Shown here one piece after another: positions 1 through 9,457 of a stretch of 64,000 nucleotides of DNA. The position numbers and the translations under genes were made by a program. The notes under the pieces were generated by a model that worked only from the letters and a program-made list of their open reading frames with translations, did no database searches and had not been told where the DNA came from. Numbering within the stretch: position 1 is the first letter of the stretch; each line of letters opens with the position of its first letter. Where the stretch lies: positions 744,001 through 808,000 of the forward strand of contig NC_021284.1 in the NCBI RefSeq assembly GCF_000400955.1. Direction: 5' to 3'. Source of the DNA: Spiroplasma syrphidicola EA-1 (lineage in GTDB: Bacteria > Bacillota_I > Bacilli_A > Mycoplasmatales > Mycoplasmataceae).

Positions 1-104
1 CTTGCTAAATCGGGTCCTAAAAACGAATAAGAGCAACCGACTAAACTTGTCACTGGTGGGATAATTAGGCTAACTGTTCCGAGGAAACTTAGTAACTTTT
101 TCAT
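1..104 (-). CDS. Lipoprotein, N-terminal fragment (runs off the left edge)
   Basis: Only the first 34 codons are inside the window. They encode a lipoprotein signal peptide: KK at residues 2-3, a hydrophobic core, and a lipobox SLVGC ending at about residue 24, so the mature protein should be acylated on that Cys and anchored on the outer face of the membrane. The start ATG at 104 lies four bases after the stop of the ABC permease (109), so the gene is the third member of an ATPase-permease-lipoprotein operon. The same order occurs at the right end, where the lipoprotein is a GH85 glycosidase. Too little is visible to say whether this one is related. Confidence 0.8.
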   Translation of the reverse strand, partial: MKKLLSFLGTVSLIIPPVTSLVGCSYSFLGPDLA

Positions 105-108
105 CGCT

Positions 109-1014
109 CTATCCCCGGTTATTCCAGTTAAAAGTGAAAAAGGAAATTGTTAGTAAACCTAATCCATAGCCTAACCCACCAAAAATTGGTCCATATAAAT
201 TTGTAAAACTAATCATCGTGGTCTTCATACCCGGATTGGCCAAAATATAATCAATATTGCCACCCGCGACCGATAAAAATGTTGCTCATGCCCCATATTT
301 TTGCGGAATCAAATACGATAAAATAATAAAAACTTTTGGTGCTTCCCCCATAATTGTTGGACCTAGAAATAGATCAGATAACGGGATACAAACAATTAAA
401 ATTAAAATCGTTAAACTTTGGCACAATGGTACACTACGCAGAGCTCCTGCAATAATACTTGCAATCCCAATACTAGTAATAACAACAATTGAACAACCTA
501 AGAAAAAGCCAAACCAAGCCATGAAGACTTGTGTTGATGAACCATAATTAAAAAAACTAAAAGTTTCTAGAAAAATATTACTATTTTTTGTCCCAATAAA
601 TTCGCCAAGAATTAACATGATAAAAATACCAAGTAAAATTGCTGACATTCCTAAAATATAACCGACAATTCAAATTGATAATAAAAATTGTCACTTATTG
701 GTTCCTAAAATATTAATCCGTTTTAAAAAGATTGAAGCTTTTCATTCAGAAATTAAAGTATTAATTAAGATTCCAATCCCAAAACCAGGAATTAACAAAT
801 ACCCAGCAACAATTGGGGGTAATGGTTTATTAATTCCCCCATATGATTGAAAGACATAAATTACGACCAAGAAAATAATTGGAATGACATAAACATAGAT
901 ATAAGTTCGAAAACTTTTAAAAATTGATAAAAATAATAGACTTAAGTTTTTTCTTAAAAATAAGTTAAACTCAAAATAATTCGTTTTCACTTTTTGTCAA
1001 TAATTATCTAACAT
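109..1014 (-). CDS. ABC-2 type transporter permease
   Basis: A membrane protein of 301 residues with about six hydrophobic segments, read with TGA as Trp (codons at 1-based minus positions such as 286-288). It starts at ATG 1014, overlapping the TAA of the ATPase gene by one base (TAATG), which points to translational coupling and one transporter complex. It resembles the permease at 59014-59907: both carry an IPQKYG or VPQKYS segment followed by Trp near the last third. The substrate cannot be read from the sequence. The family usually exports peptides, lipids or antimicrobials. The coupled lipoprotein downstream suggests a surface-protein-related role, which is inference. Confidence 0.8.
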
Positions 1015-1727
1015 TACACAACCACTCCCATTTCTTGATAATATTGCTCCATAAAATTGCGGACACTACCATATTTTTGTTTAATTTCTGTTAATGGGGC
1101 ATCAACAATTAATGTTCCTTTTTCTAATAAAATAATACGTTCACAGACTTCCTCAACTTCTTCAGGATGATGTGAAACTAAAATTAAAGTTTTATCAGGG
1201 TGTTCTTTTAGATAGGTTTTAAAAAAAGCAATTAATTTCATTTGCATTTTTAAATCCAGCCCAGTAATTAACTCATCTAAAATAATAATTTCTGGTTGAT
1301 TAATAACTGCTAACATTGCATTAAAGCGTTGTTTTTCCCCTCCTGATAAATTATTTAAATCTTTTTTTAAATATGGCTCAACTTCAAAAATCTCAATTAA
1401 TTTTTTTAATCAAGCACTGTTACGATCTTTTTTATTTGTATAATAATTAATAATAATTTTAGGTGTAACTCCTTTTGGCCAGTACCCTTCTTGAAATTGC
1501 AGTCCTAACCGTTTCATTTTTGATCCTTGAGTATGGACCTTGGCTGTTCCTGAAGATGGTTTTGTAATTCCGGCAATAATTTCAATTAAAGTTGTCTTTC
1601 CACTTCCGTTTGCCCCTAAAATTGCGATTTTTTCTCCTTTCATTATATCGAGACTTAAATCCTTAATAATGACTAAGTCCTTAACCTTTTTGTGCAAATT
1701 TTTTATTTCTATCCTTTTCCCATTCAT
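1014..1727 (-). CDS. ABC transporter ATP-binding protein
   Basis: 237 residues with all ABC ATPase motifs: Walker A GANGSGKTT near residue 37, signature LSGGEKQR near 130, Walker B IIILDE and a switch His in LVSHHPEE. It energises the permease encoded at 109-1014, whose start codon overlaps this stop. A TGA-encoded Trp lies at 1410-1412. It is a close paralogue of the partial ATPase at 63472-64000: both carry ILDELITGLDLKMQ and end with a KYGSVR segment. The gene follows the terminator of 1837-2727 in the direction of transcription, so it needs its own promoter in the 1735-1800 stretch. I could not assign one with confidence. Confidence 0.9.
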
Positions 1728-1804
1728 AGGGTAATTATATCGTAATTTTTTAATTATCGGTAAGTTAATATTTTTTTTATTTTGTTTTTTAAAGAAAAAA
1801 AGAA

Positions 1805-1834
1805 AAAAAGAGGAAATTTTCCTCTCTTTTTTTG
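1805..1834 (-). terminator. Rho-independent terminator
   Basis: An inverted repeat AAAGAGGAAA / TTTTCCTCT with flanking A and T runs lies directly after the stop of the gene at 1837-2727. It gives a stem followed by a T-run on the minus strand. Confidence 0.8.
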
Positions 1835-1836
1835 TT

Positions 1837-2727
1837 CTATGCTTGGATTAACATGTGATAAATTCCAGTTGCATCTGCTGATGAAAATGAAACATACACA
1901 AGTTCTTCATTAATAACTTCGAATTCACCATATTCAGCACCAACAACCCCCGGATTAGTTCCATCTACTTTTGAAACTTTTTCTACGTTAATTGTTTTAA
2001 TGTTTGTTTTTAACTGACTATTAATTGTGCTGATTACTAATTTAATAAATTCCTCATTATTTCTGAAAAGATCTCTAACTTGGAAACCAACATAATCAAA
2101 TCCTAAGTCTGGTAAAGCAATATTTGAAATAAAGTTATCATCAGTATGTTCAATTGATTGCCCCACTGAGAATTCAATGTTATAAAGATTATAAAATCCT
2201 CCGGCAATTTGGAATCATGCTAATTCTTGACTTTTTAGAAATGAATCCATTTCCATTGTTTTTTCAACACCATCAAGAACTATTTGCGCTGATAAACCAA
2301 ACTGATAATTATCATACTCTGATGGTCCAGTTACTGTTGCTGTTAAGCTAAGAACTTCATATGTTTTAGCATGTAAAATTTCATCTAGAATTGGTCCAAG
2401 ATTAATTGCATGACCTGGTATTGCAGTATTATTAAAATGAGATTCCCCAGCGGTTACTTCAAAACTTGTCGCATTTAATTCAGCTAATTGGTTTTTAGTT
2501 GTTTCAATAAAATCAACTAAACTTTCTGTAAAATCAAGCTCTCCTTCAACAAGGGTTCCTGGATTATTTGGATCCACAAATCCTTTTAAATCAAGACTAT
2601 GCTTAACTTCAATCATTTCTTTTGCATCATCATTAATGTGTAAAACATTTTCTGTTGATGTTACCACTGGAGCTACTCCGGCTGCCGGTGTATTCATTAA
2701 ACTTAAAATTACTAATAAACTTTTCAT
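1837..2727 (-). CDS. Putative secreted protein, spiralin-like fold possible
   Basis: 296 residues starting with a signal peptide (MKSLLVILSLMNT then a small-residue stretch) but without a lipobox Cys, so secretion or an N-terminal anchor is expected rather than acylation. The body has two comparable halves. Each has a stretch of the type found in spiralin-like domains: a helix such as FIETTKNQLAELN or VISTINSQLKTN, then a beta-rich segment ending in a small-residue tail. A TGA Trp is at 2215-2217. The gene stands alone between an IS element and a terminator. I do not recognise a known function. Its upstream region carries spaced TTTGATA motifs also seen before the secreted proteins at 8037 and 14620. 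Confidence 0.65.
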
Positions 2728-2781
2728 AGTTTTTACCTTCTACTAAACCCACCCATATCCCAACCATAATATTTTGTGATA

Positions 2782-2827
2782 TTTGATACAATTTGATATT
2801 GATAAACTATTTTGATTTATTTTGATA
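2782..2827 (-). promoter_or_regulatory. Spaced TTTGATA motifs upstream of a secreted protein gene
   Basis: TTTGATA (TATCAAA in the sense of the gene) occurs at 2782-2788, 2792-2798 and 2821-2827, with a TTTGATT at 2811-2817. The spacing is 10, 19 and 10 bases, close to whole helical turns. This could be a binding array or just AT-rich sequence. Confidence 0.3.
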
Positions 2828-2875
2828 TTTAATGATAAATTATAATAATTATAACAAAAAAAATAAATTATTAAC

Positions 2876-4183
2876 AAAAAAGTTATTCAATTTGAATATG
2901 TCAAGAAAAATAGACACTTAAAAAGTTACTTGAGGGAATGACTTTCTGTATTGAACAGGGCTCATTCCTTTTAATTTGACTTGTGGTCTAAAATTGTTGT
3001 AAAAGTAGATATATTTAGGAAGATTTTCATTAATTCATTTAGCTGTTCGTTTTTTTCTTTTTATATGATATAAAAATTCAGTTTTCATAGTGCCAAACCA
3101 TGATTCTGTGTGGGCATTATCATAAGAGTTCCCACGTCTGGACATTGAAATTCTAATTCCAAGATAATTGCATAATTTTTCATAATCAGAATTTGTATAA
3201 TGAAAACCTTGATCTGATTGCAGTACTCAAGTTGATGGTTTTCCAGCTTTTACTCAAGAATTAATTATATTTTTAAAAACAAATTCTGTTCCTAAATTAT
3301 TACTTATTTGGTAGTCCAAAATTTCATTAGTATGAAAATCTTTAACAATTGATAAAAAGTAGGTTTTATCATTTGTTAGTAAATATGTTATATCTGTTCC
3401 CAATTTTTGATTAATATCTGTGGTTGAAAAATCTTGATTCATGATATTTTCATGTCTTTTACTACCAGAAGATAATCGATAATTAAATTTTTTGACTCTA
3501 ACAATTGACTTCAAGTTCATATTCTTCATATATCTATAAACAATATGTGGTTTTAAATTTCAGTTATATAGTTTATTGATAATTAACGTTAGCATATTAT
3601 ATCCATAAATTTTCTTAAAACTTAGAAATAATGTTTTAATTATTTTTGCAATTGTATTATTTCATTTATTAAATGCTTTCATACCACTATTAAATCAATT
3701 ATAATAACCAGCTCTAGAAACATTTAAAATTTTATATAAATATTTAATCTTGTATTTTTTCTTTAAGGACCAAATCGTTTGGAATTTCTTCTTTTTCGAT
3801 TTGGTCAAGGACTTTTTTACATCTTGAATCATTTCAATATATTCAATTAATTCTTTTTTTGTCATTTGTTCAAAGTTAAGATCTTTTGGTCGCCCTGTTC
3901 GGCGAATCCCTTTTGATTGTGGACCTTTCCCTGGTTCTAATGCTTTTTCGCCACTAATTTTAATTGCTTTTTTTCAACGAGATAAAGTTGTTGTTGTAAT
4001 TTCAAATTTTTTAATTGTTTTTGCTCAACCATGTTCCTTATAATATTTTAAAATATTAAGTTTTTCGTTTTTTGTAAATCATTTTGTTCCCATAATAAAA
4101 GAATACCTTTCAATAAAATTATGACACATAACTAACTTTTTATGTGTCTATTTTATTGTAGGTATTCAATTGAATAACTTTTT
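2876..4183 (-). mobile_element. IS3-family insertion sequence, apparently intact
   Basis: The element is about 1.3 kb. Its ends are long imperfect inverted repeats: both begin AAAAAGTTATTCAATT and both contain AAATAGACAC and TAAAAAGTTA about 30 bases in. It encloses one complete transposase gene (2918-4093) that stops just inside the left repeat. The exact outer boundary is uncertain because the first 16 bases of the repeat could be partly target sequence. I saw no clear target-site duplication flanking 2876 and 4183. No second copy lies in the window. Confidence 0.8.
2918..4093 (-). CDS. IS3-family transposase, single-frame DDE enzyme
   Basis: 391 residues in one uninterrupted frame when TGA is Trp. 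The N-terminus is a helix-turn-helix (WFTKNEKLNILKYY, then TTLSRWKKA), followed by a basic linker and a HTH_21-like segment (VSRAGYYNWF). The rve-type catalytic domain has the DDE triad: D234 in GTDITYL, D294 in LQSDQG and E330 in NAHTESW, giving the D(35)E spacing typical of IS3. Most IS3 members need a -1 frameshift between orfA and orfB. Here both parts are already fused, with no slippery break seen. The enzyme moves the surrounding element. All catalytic residues are present, so it may be active. Confidence 0.92.
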
Positions 4184-4483
4184 ATTTTTATATTATGTTT
4201 TGAAAAGGTTCTGTTTTTAAATATATTTTACTAAATAATAAGAATTAATAAATTGACTATGTAATATTGGGACTATATTGATAAAATGATTTAACTTCTT
4301 TGGGTTTTAAAAAGAAGCTGGAAAAAGTCAGTAAATTAAAATATAATAGAGATTTTTTAAAATTTGGAATAACTTTTACTCACCTCCTTTATAACTTTAT
4401 TATATAAAGGATGGAAAAAAAGAATATTAAATTACCTTTTTTAGCAATTAAATTTTAAAAAAATTTATTCCTTGAAATTTATT
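4184..4483. other. Intergenic stretch between the IS element and the restriction gene
   Basis: 300 bases without a gene I can support. On the minus strand it holds a textbook ribosome-binding sequence AAAGGAGGTGA (about 4379-4389) that is not followed by a usable open frame, which stops after eight codons. A small hairpin CCTTTATA / TATAAAGG (4386-4410) overlaps it. This looks like the remains of a lost gene. Confidence 0.5.
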
Positions 4484-5212
4484 TTATTGCGTATAGTAGC
4501 GAAAAGCCGTTTCCGCAATTTCTTTCATATATTCATACATTTCTTTAATTGTCCAACGTTCTTCACGAAAAAACATTGATACAGGGGCAAAATAATTATA
4601 ATCTGACCCACCATCTTTTTTAAAGACATAGATAGTATTGATCTGATAAAATTCATTCATCATAAAAAGTTTGGAATCAATATAAGTATCTTCATGGTTA
4701 AAATCACATCCTCAGCCAAAACAGATAAAAGGCGTAATTTTTTCATGCATCATCATGGCCCGAATCCCAATTAAATTCTTGCCTAATCGTTCAATCGCAT
4801 TTCCTTTCGCTTGCTTTTTCTTTCCTTCTTGGAGGCGTTGGTCATTTGTCCCTTGCCGTTTTAATTCCGAAATCAATAGAATTCGACAGAAATCAGGGTC
4901 GTGATTTGACCTTAATAAGATAAAACCCCCTTCTGGTTTAATTGTTCGTTCATTATAATGATGGTAATATTCAGTGCGTTTACTTTTACTTTTAATCATC
5001 TTTAGCATGAAATCAATTGATAAAGTTTTGGTAAAAGAAATATAGTATTTCTTCTCATCCCCTTTTTCCCCGACTTCCGAAGCAAAACGATTCTTTAAAT
5101 ACATAATTACTTCAATAATACTAAGATAAATGTCTTTGTCATCTGCTTTACTTTTGCTATATTTTGAGATATGCTGGTTGGCATTTAACTGTAATTGCTT
5201 TGAAGAAGCCAT
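4484..5212 (-). CDS. EcoRI-like type II restriction endonuclease
   Basis: 242 residues, slightly shorter than EcoRI (277). The core matches the EcoRI family: KPEGG (residues 92-96), then ISELKRQG with the ExK pair E116 and K118, then GNAIERLGKN (137-146), matching GNAIERSHKN of EcoRI. In EcoRI the first acidic metal ligand is the Asp of KPDGG. Here it is Glu94, a conservative but unusual change. The gene starts one base after the stop of the methylase (5214), so methylase is made first. The C-terminal 75 residues are reached only by reading TGA at 4712-4714 as Trp. The target is probably an EcoRI- or MunI-like AATT-centred site, which is inference. Confidence 0.8.
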
Positions 5213-5213
5213 T

Positions 5214-5840
5214 TTACTCTTGCCCTAAAAAATAGTGTGGTTTTAAACCTTTAATATTAAAAACTAAAATTTCAGAGTGAAATAAGACATTTTTAAAAAT
5301 ATTTTTTGGTAAGGAAATAATCGAGCTAATTTCTGGGTAAGTATGGTGTAAAAATTTTTGTCAGCGTTTACTAACGACTGTTTGATTTAAACGAAAGCCA
5401 TATGGAGTAAACATCACAATTGGAGTATCTTTGCCAAATAATTCAATTGCTTTTTGCAATCAAATTTCTGGTAATAGTGGGCGTCCTTCATAATGTTCTT
5501 TAATATATTTACTAGTTTTTTGGTCAATATTAAAAGGGGGATTCATTATTACTAAGGCCGGGGCAATATCATTTAAATCCTTTTTTGTTAATTCCAAATA
5601 ATTAATTAAATAATCAATTTCTCAATCCCCATTTGATTCAATATCAACCCCAATTGTTTGTCACCCTTGTTCTTTTCAGGGTTTTAATAATGATCCTGCT
5701 CCCACACAGGGATCAAAAATAACACCTGATTTAATTGTTGGTTTTAAGATTTTATATAAAAAATCAGAAACATGCTCGGGGGTATAAATACTGGCTTTTT
5801 TTTCATTTGTGTAAAAATTGTTCCGGTCAACACGGTACAT
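5214..5840 (-). CDS. N6-adenine DNA methyltransferase of the EcoRI-like system
   Basis: 208 residues. Motif I (SAM binding) is DPCVGAG at residues 43-49, and motif IV is NPPF at 100-103, the catalytic motif of N6-adenine methylases. An acidic loop GVDIESNGD follows motif I. It would protect host DNA from the nuclease encoded immediately downstream at 4484-5212. The start ATG at 5840 has a strong GGAGGG ribosome-binding site. Several Trp residues are encoded by TGA. About 40 bases upstream lies a 17-nt T tract (5879-5895), so expression could vary by slippage. The protein is short for the family, with no obvious separate target-recognition domain. Confidence 0.82.
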
Positions 5841-5878
5841 TTTTTCCCTCCTTCTTTTTTAAAATATATCCTTATTTT

Positions 5879-5895
5879 AAAAAAAAAAAAAAAAA
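5879..5895 (-). repeat. 17-nt homopolymer (T on the coding strand) upstream of the R-M operon
   Basis: An unbroken run of 17 A on the plus strand sits between the end of an ABC permease gene and the methylase start. A short AAGC-CTT-GCTT hairpin precedes it on the minus strand, so it may also end transcription of the permease gene. Tracts this long are prone to length change. Confidence 0.7.
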
Positions 5896-5927
5896 GCAAG
5901 GCTTTCACCAAACTTTTTAAGGTAATT

Positions 5928-6809
5928 TTATAAGAAAAAGTTACGTTTGCAAATAAATCAATCTCCTAAGGCATAAAAGCCAATTGCTGTTCCTAACATT
6001 AGTGGCATTTGCCAGGCAAATTCACTAGCTTTTGCTCCCCCCAGATATTCCGTAGTTACTACCCCAACAAAGCCAGGAGGAAATGGCGAAATTCCAGGTT
6101 CGCCATACAATGATGACAACGGAGCATAATGCAATGGTGAATTTAACAATGATCGAATTGAACCAAATCTAAAATATTTTAGTTTATCAAAATTAGCTTC
6201 TCTTGCAAAAATAAAAATCATATAAAAACCAATAAAAACAATTGTTACAGCAGTTGCAACTGAAATACCAACTGTTGCTTTATCAAAATAAGTAATAATT
6301 AGTCAATTAATTGATACTCATAATAAAATTAAAAGCATATAACTAATATTAAAGAGCAATAAATTTCCAGCAATTTCAGCGCTAAAATCTTTTGTTAAAA
6401 TTGGCAATAAAGTAAACTGAACAATTAACAAAGCAATCTGAATACTAAAAATCGTAATTAAGATTGTGAAAAGCTTTGAATTTAAAATAGTACGTCGTGA
6501 CATTGGTGTTGCTAATCAAACAGCAAAATAACCTTTATCAACTTCACGATTTAATAGCCGATAGATCATTATTATACTAAAGACAAAATATAATGCGCAG
6601 CCAACAAGACCAAAGTATGTGTAGTCCATCATATTTGCTGCTCCTTGGCTTTGCCTATTTCCATTTGGAATATCTGAAACTGACAAATATGGAGCCATAT
6701 ACTTATAAGTAAATGCCGGGATTAGTGATGCAAATAAAAAAATTGAAAAAAGAATTATCGGTATTTTAATGCTTTTAAATTGTGATTTGGCATATTTAAA
6801 ATTAATCAT
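5928..6809 (-). CDS. ABC-2 type transporter permease
   Basis: 293 residues, about six membrane segments. It starts at ATG 6809, inside the last codons of the ATPase gene (stop 6802), so the two are translationally coupled. N-terminal to the second segment is an extracellular loop of about 35 residues. The motif VWLATPMSRRTILNSK after the second hydrophobic pair resembles the cytoplasmic loop of ABC-2 permeases of the YhgE/NatB sort. TGA Trp codons occur at 6516-6518 and 5958-5960. Substrate unknown. It lies downstream of the secreted protein gene 8037-9149, which could be its cargo or partner. That is inference from position only. Confidence 0.82.
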
Positions 6810-7707
6810 TGAACTTCACCTCATCTTGATAATATTTCATAACAAATTCTTCTAAATTAAATGGAATTTCTTTAAAATATTCAAGTCTATACTCAGTTAT
6901 AAATTTTAAAAAATTATTGACTTTTTCATTATGAACACTAATTATCGTAACTCTAGTGACATTATTTTGCTCTAAAATATTTCATTCTGTTTTAATAAAA
7001 TTATTATAATCCTCTTCAGTAAAAAATTTAATTTCATATTTTTTTTCAGAGTTATTTTTGGCTTCTTCCATTGAAATTTCTGAAACCATTTTGCCTTTTT
7101 TAATAACCCCTACTTTATCACAAAGATTATCAATTTCACCAAAAATGTGCGAACTCATAAAAACGGAAGTGCCGTGGCTTTTTAATTCTTGAATTAAATT
7201 ATTAAATTTTTGTTGCATTAATGGGTCAAGACCACTTGTTGGTTCATCTAATACTAAAACTTTTGGTTTGTGCATAAATGCGGCAATAATCGCCACTTTC
7301 TGTTTCATTCCCTTTGACATTTTTTTTATTTTTGTATTAGCATCAAGCTCAAAATAATTTACTAATTTTAATACATAATGTCAATCAACATTACCTCGTA
7401 TCTCACTTAATAATTTTAAATAAGCAAAACCAATCATAAAATCTGGTAAAAAAATCTCTCCCGATAAATAACCTAAATCTTTCATAATAGTATTACTATT
7501 TTTTCAAATATCATGTCCTAAAATTTGACCTGTACCACTATCTGACTTAATAAAACCGATCATTTGTCTAATTACTGTTGTCTTACCTGCACCATTAGGA
7601 CCAATAAAGCCGTATACTTCTCCCTGCTTTACATCTATGCTAATATCAAATGCTCCAGTGTTAAAGTCAAAAATTTTTGTTAAATTCTTTAGTTCGATAA
7701 CATTCAT
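6802..7707 (-). CDS. ABC transporter ATP-binding protein
   Basis: 301 residues, with a C-terminal extension of about 90 beyond the nucleotide-binding domain, as in BcrA/NatA-type exporters. Walker A is GPNGAGKTT (residues 37-45), signature LSKGMKQK or equivalent near 129-136, Walker B VLVLDEPTSGLD. The start ATG 7707 has a GGAGGATATC ribosome-binding region. It overlaps the permease gene 5928-6809 by eight bases. Together they should form a drug or peptide exporter. The upstream 330 bases contain the terminator of the secreted protein gene, so the pair probably has its own promoter. Confidence 0.9.
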
Positions 7708-8036
7708 TCTTATTGATATCCTCCTTTTATAATATTTAATTTATTGTTTTTATTTTAAAATTTAATTATTAATTAATTTATAAAAATATTTTATTTAATT
7801 AATTTTAAGCCTAGGAATTTTCTATTTTGATACTATTAAATTATAAACTAATAATAACTTATTTATTTAAAAATATTTTTAATAAAAATTAAAAAATTTT
7901 ATTAAGCAAAATAAGAAATAAAGTTAAAACCCAAACAATGACTTTAATTATAATAAAAGTATTATATTTATAGCTAATACTTTTATTACTTAAATGATAA
8001 TTGTTATTTTTTTGACTATAGTTTTTAAATTGAAAA
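7708..8036. other. AT-rich intergenic stretch
   Basis: About 330 bases with no supported gene. It contains the strong hairpin at 7951-7988 and otherwise only A/T-rich sequence, presumably with the promoter of the ABC pair downstream. Confidence 0.6.
7951..7988. terminator. Perfect 14-bp hairpin, probable terminator
   Basis: TAATAAAAGTATTA (7951-7964) pairs perfectly with TAATACTTTTATTA (7975-7988) around a 10-base loop. It follows the stop of the gene at 8037-9149. No long T-run follows, so termination efficiency is uncertain. Confidence 0.6.
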
Positions 8037-9149
8037 TTAGAAAAAATGGATATCTGAAATTTTTACTTGGGCTTCTACTCTTGCTCAGTAACCGTTTATA
8101 GCTGATGCTGATGCTCAAGTATTTACAAATAATTTAATTTCTAACTGATAATTATCAGCTCATTTTGTTTGTAACTCTGCTCAAGTTTTTGTTTGATTAA
8201 CATTATGATATTGGCGATTAAATAATTGGTTATTATCATTTGAAATTAATGATAAATCTTTATAAACAACATTTTGACCTTTGCTACTATCTAAATACCA
8301 AGTCTCACCAGCACTATCCCAATTATGACCTGTAACTAAATAAGACATTTTCGAATATTTTTTTAAAAATACTTCGCGGCCAAGATTAACATCAACAGTC
8401 ACAGTTTTCTCATCTTTATCCTTTTGAGGAGTAGCATATGAATCTGATCGTACAACTTTACTTTCCATTTCCCCTAACCCTGTAAAAATATTATCGTAAG
8501 TAATAATTACATTACCTTTATAATTTGATTCTTCTGTTGCTGTTACAAGGGTATATGAATAAGACATTTCTAAAATTTTAAAATCGGCCTTTGTTACACC
8601 ATACTCAGTGTTTTGCTTAATAATTTCATCAATAATAATTGCTTCTGATATTGTTTTTAAATTATCAAAACTTGTTTTTTGAATAACAGTTTTTAAATCT
8701 TGTTTTTCTGTTAAAGAATGATTACTCAATAATAAATTATCAATCGTTAGGTAATTTTCAAATTCATAATCTGACCCAACATATAATAATGTCATTGATG
8801 CATCTGTTACCACTTGTTCAATTACTGGTAATTCTGGTAAATCAACAATTCAATTATCAAAATTACGGTTGACACTAGCTATAATACTTTTTAACTCAGT
8901 GTCATTCCCTTTATTGTAAGGTAATAATCCCATTAAAATAGTTCTTGTTACTAATTTTTCATCATCAAATTTATCTTTAATCTTAAATAAATTAATATCC
9001 CCAGTTTGTAATTCAATGGTTGATAAATCCACTGTTGAAGCTCGGGAAGATAATTGTTGTTCTCCATCTCTAAAATCTTTTGATAACGTTGCGCTAACGC
9101 TAGTTGTTGCTAAAGTAAGCACACTAAAAATGTTTAATAAGTGTTTCAT
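8037..9149 (-). CDS. Putative secreted protein, paralogue of 14620-15747
   Basis: 370 residues. The N-terminus is a signal peptide (MKHLLNIFSVLTLATTS, then VSAT) with no lipobox Cys, so the protein is probably cleaved and released or held by other means. It matches the protein at 14620-15747 along its whole length: shared blocks include KIKDKFDD, TILMGLLP, MTLLYVGSDYEFENYLTI and, at the C-terminus, YWARVEAQ and a final FF. The C-terminal 45 residues are rich in Trp and Ala, six of the Trp encoded by TGA. No enzymatic motif is visible. Each paralogue sits next to an ABC exporter, which suggests a secreted product or a surface partner of these transporters. I do not recognise the family. Confidence 0.75.
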
Positions 9150-9457
9150 TTTTTTAAATCTCGCTTTCTTTAATTATTATTGGAATTCATTTGGAAATAC
9201 ATCTAGTTATATTTGATACTATCTTTATTATAGAATGATAAAAATAAAATGCAATAGTCTAGAAAAAAGGATTATTCTGCTGTTGTATGATTATTTTTTA
9301 AAATCAAACTATCTTAAATTGCTAGGCGATAGAAATTCTAATATCTTTTCAAAAATGTTATAATAAAGTTAATAACAAAACTATCACTTTAATATAAATC
9401 AATTTATCAAAACTTTGGTAGAGGGTGGATGGGTATTAAAGAAAGCAGGGTTAATTT
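9150..9457. other. Divergent intergenic region with promoters
   Basis: 308 bases between two divergent surface-protein genes. It carries a plausible minus-strand promoter (9227-9254) for the gene at 8037-9149 and a TATAAT at 9359-9364 for the plus-strand lipoprotein at 9458, whose -35 is weak. TATCAAA motifs lie in the sense orientation of both genes (9212-9218 and 9405-9411). Confidence 0.5.
9227..9254 (-). promoter_or_regulatory. Sigma-70 type promoter for the secreted protein gene at 8037-9149
   Basis: On the minus strand, TTGCAT (-35, 9249-9254) is followed after 16 bases by TATAAT (-10, 9227-9232), about 78 bases before the start codon. Confidence 0.6.

Noticed and set aside
2918-4093. 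Frameshifted or broken orfA/orfB transposase
   Set aside because: The frame is continuous from ATG 4093 to TAA 2918 once TGA is read as Trp.
4379-4392. CACCTCCTTT as the 3' end of 16S rRNA
   Set aside because: Only the anti-Shine-Dalgarno-like core matches; nothing around it resembles rRNA. It is the complement of a ribosome-binding site.
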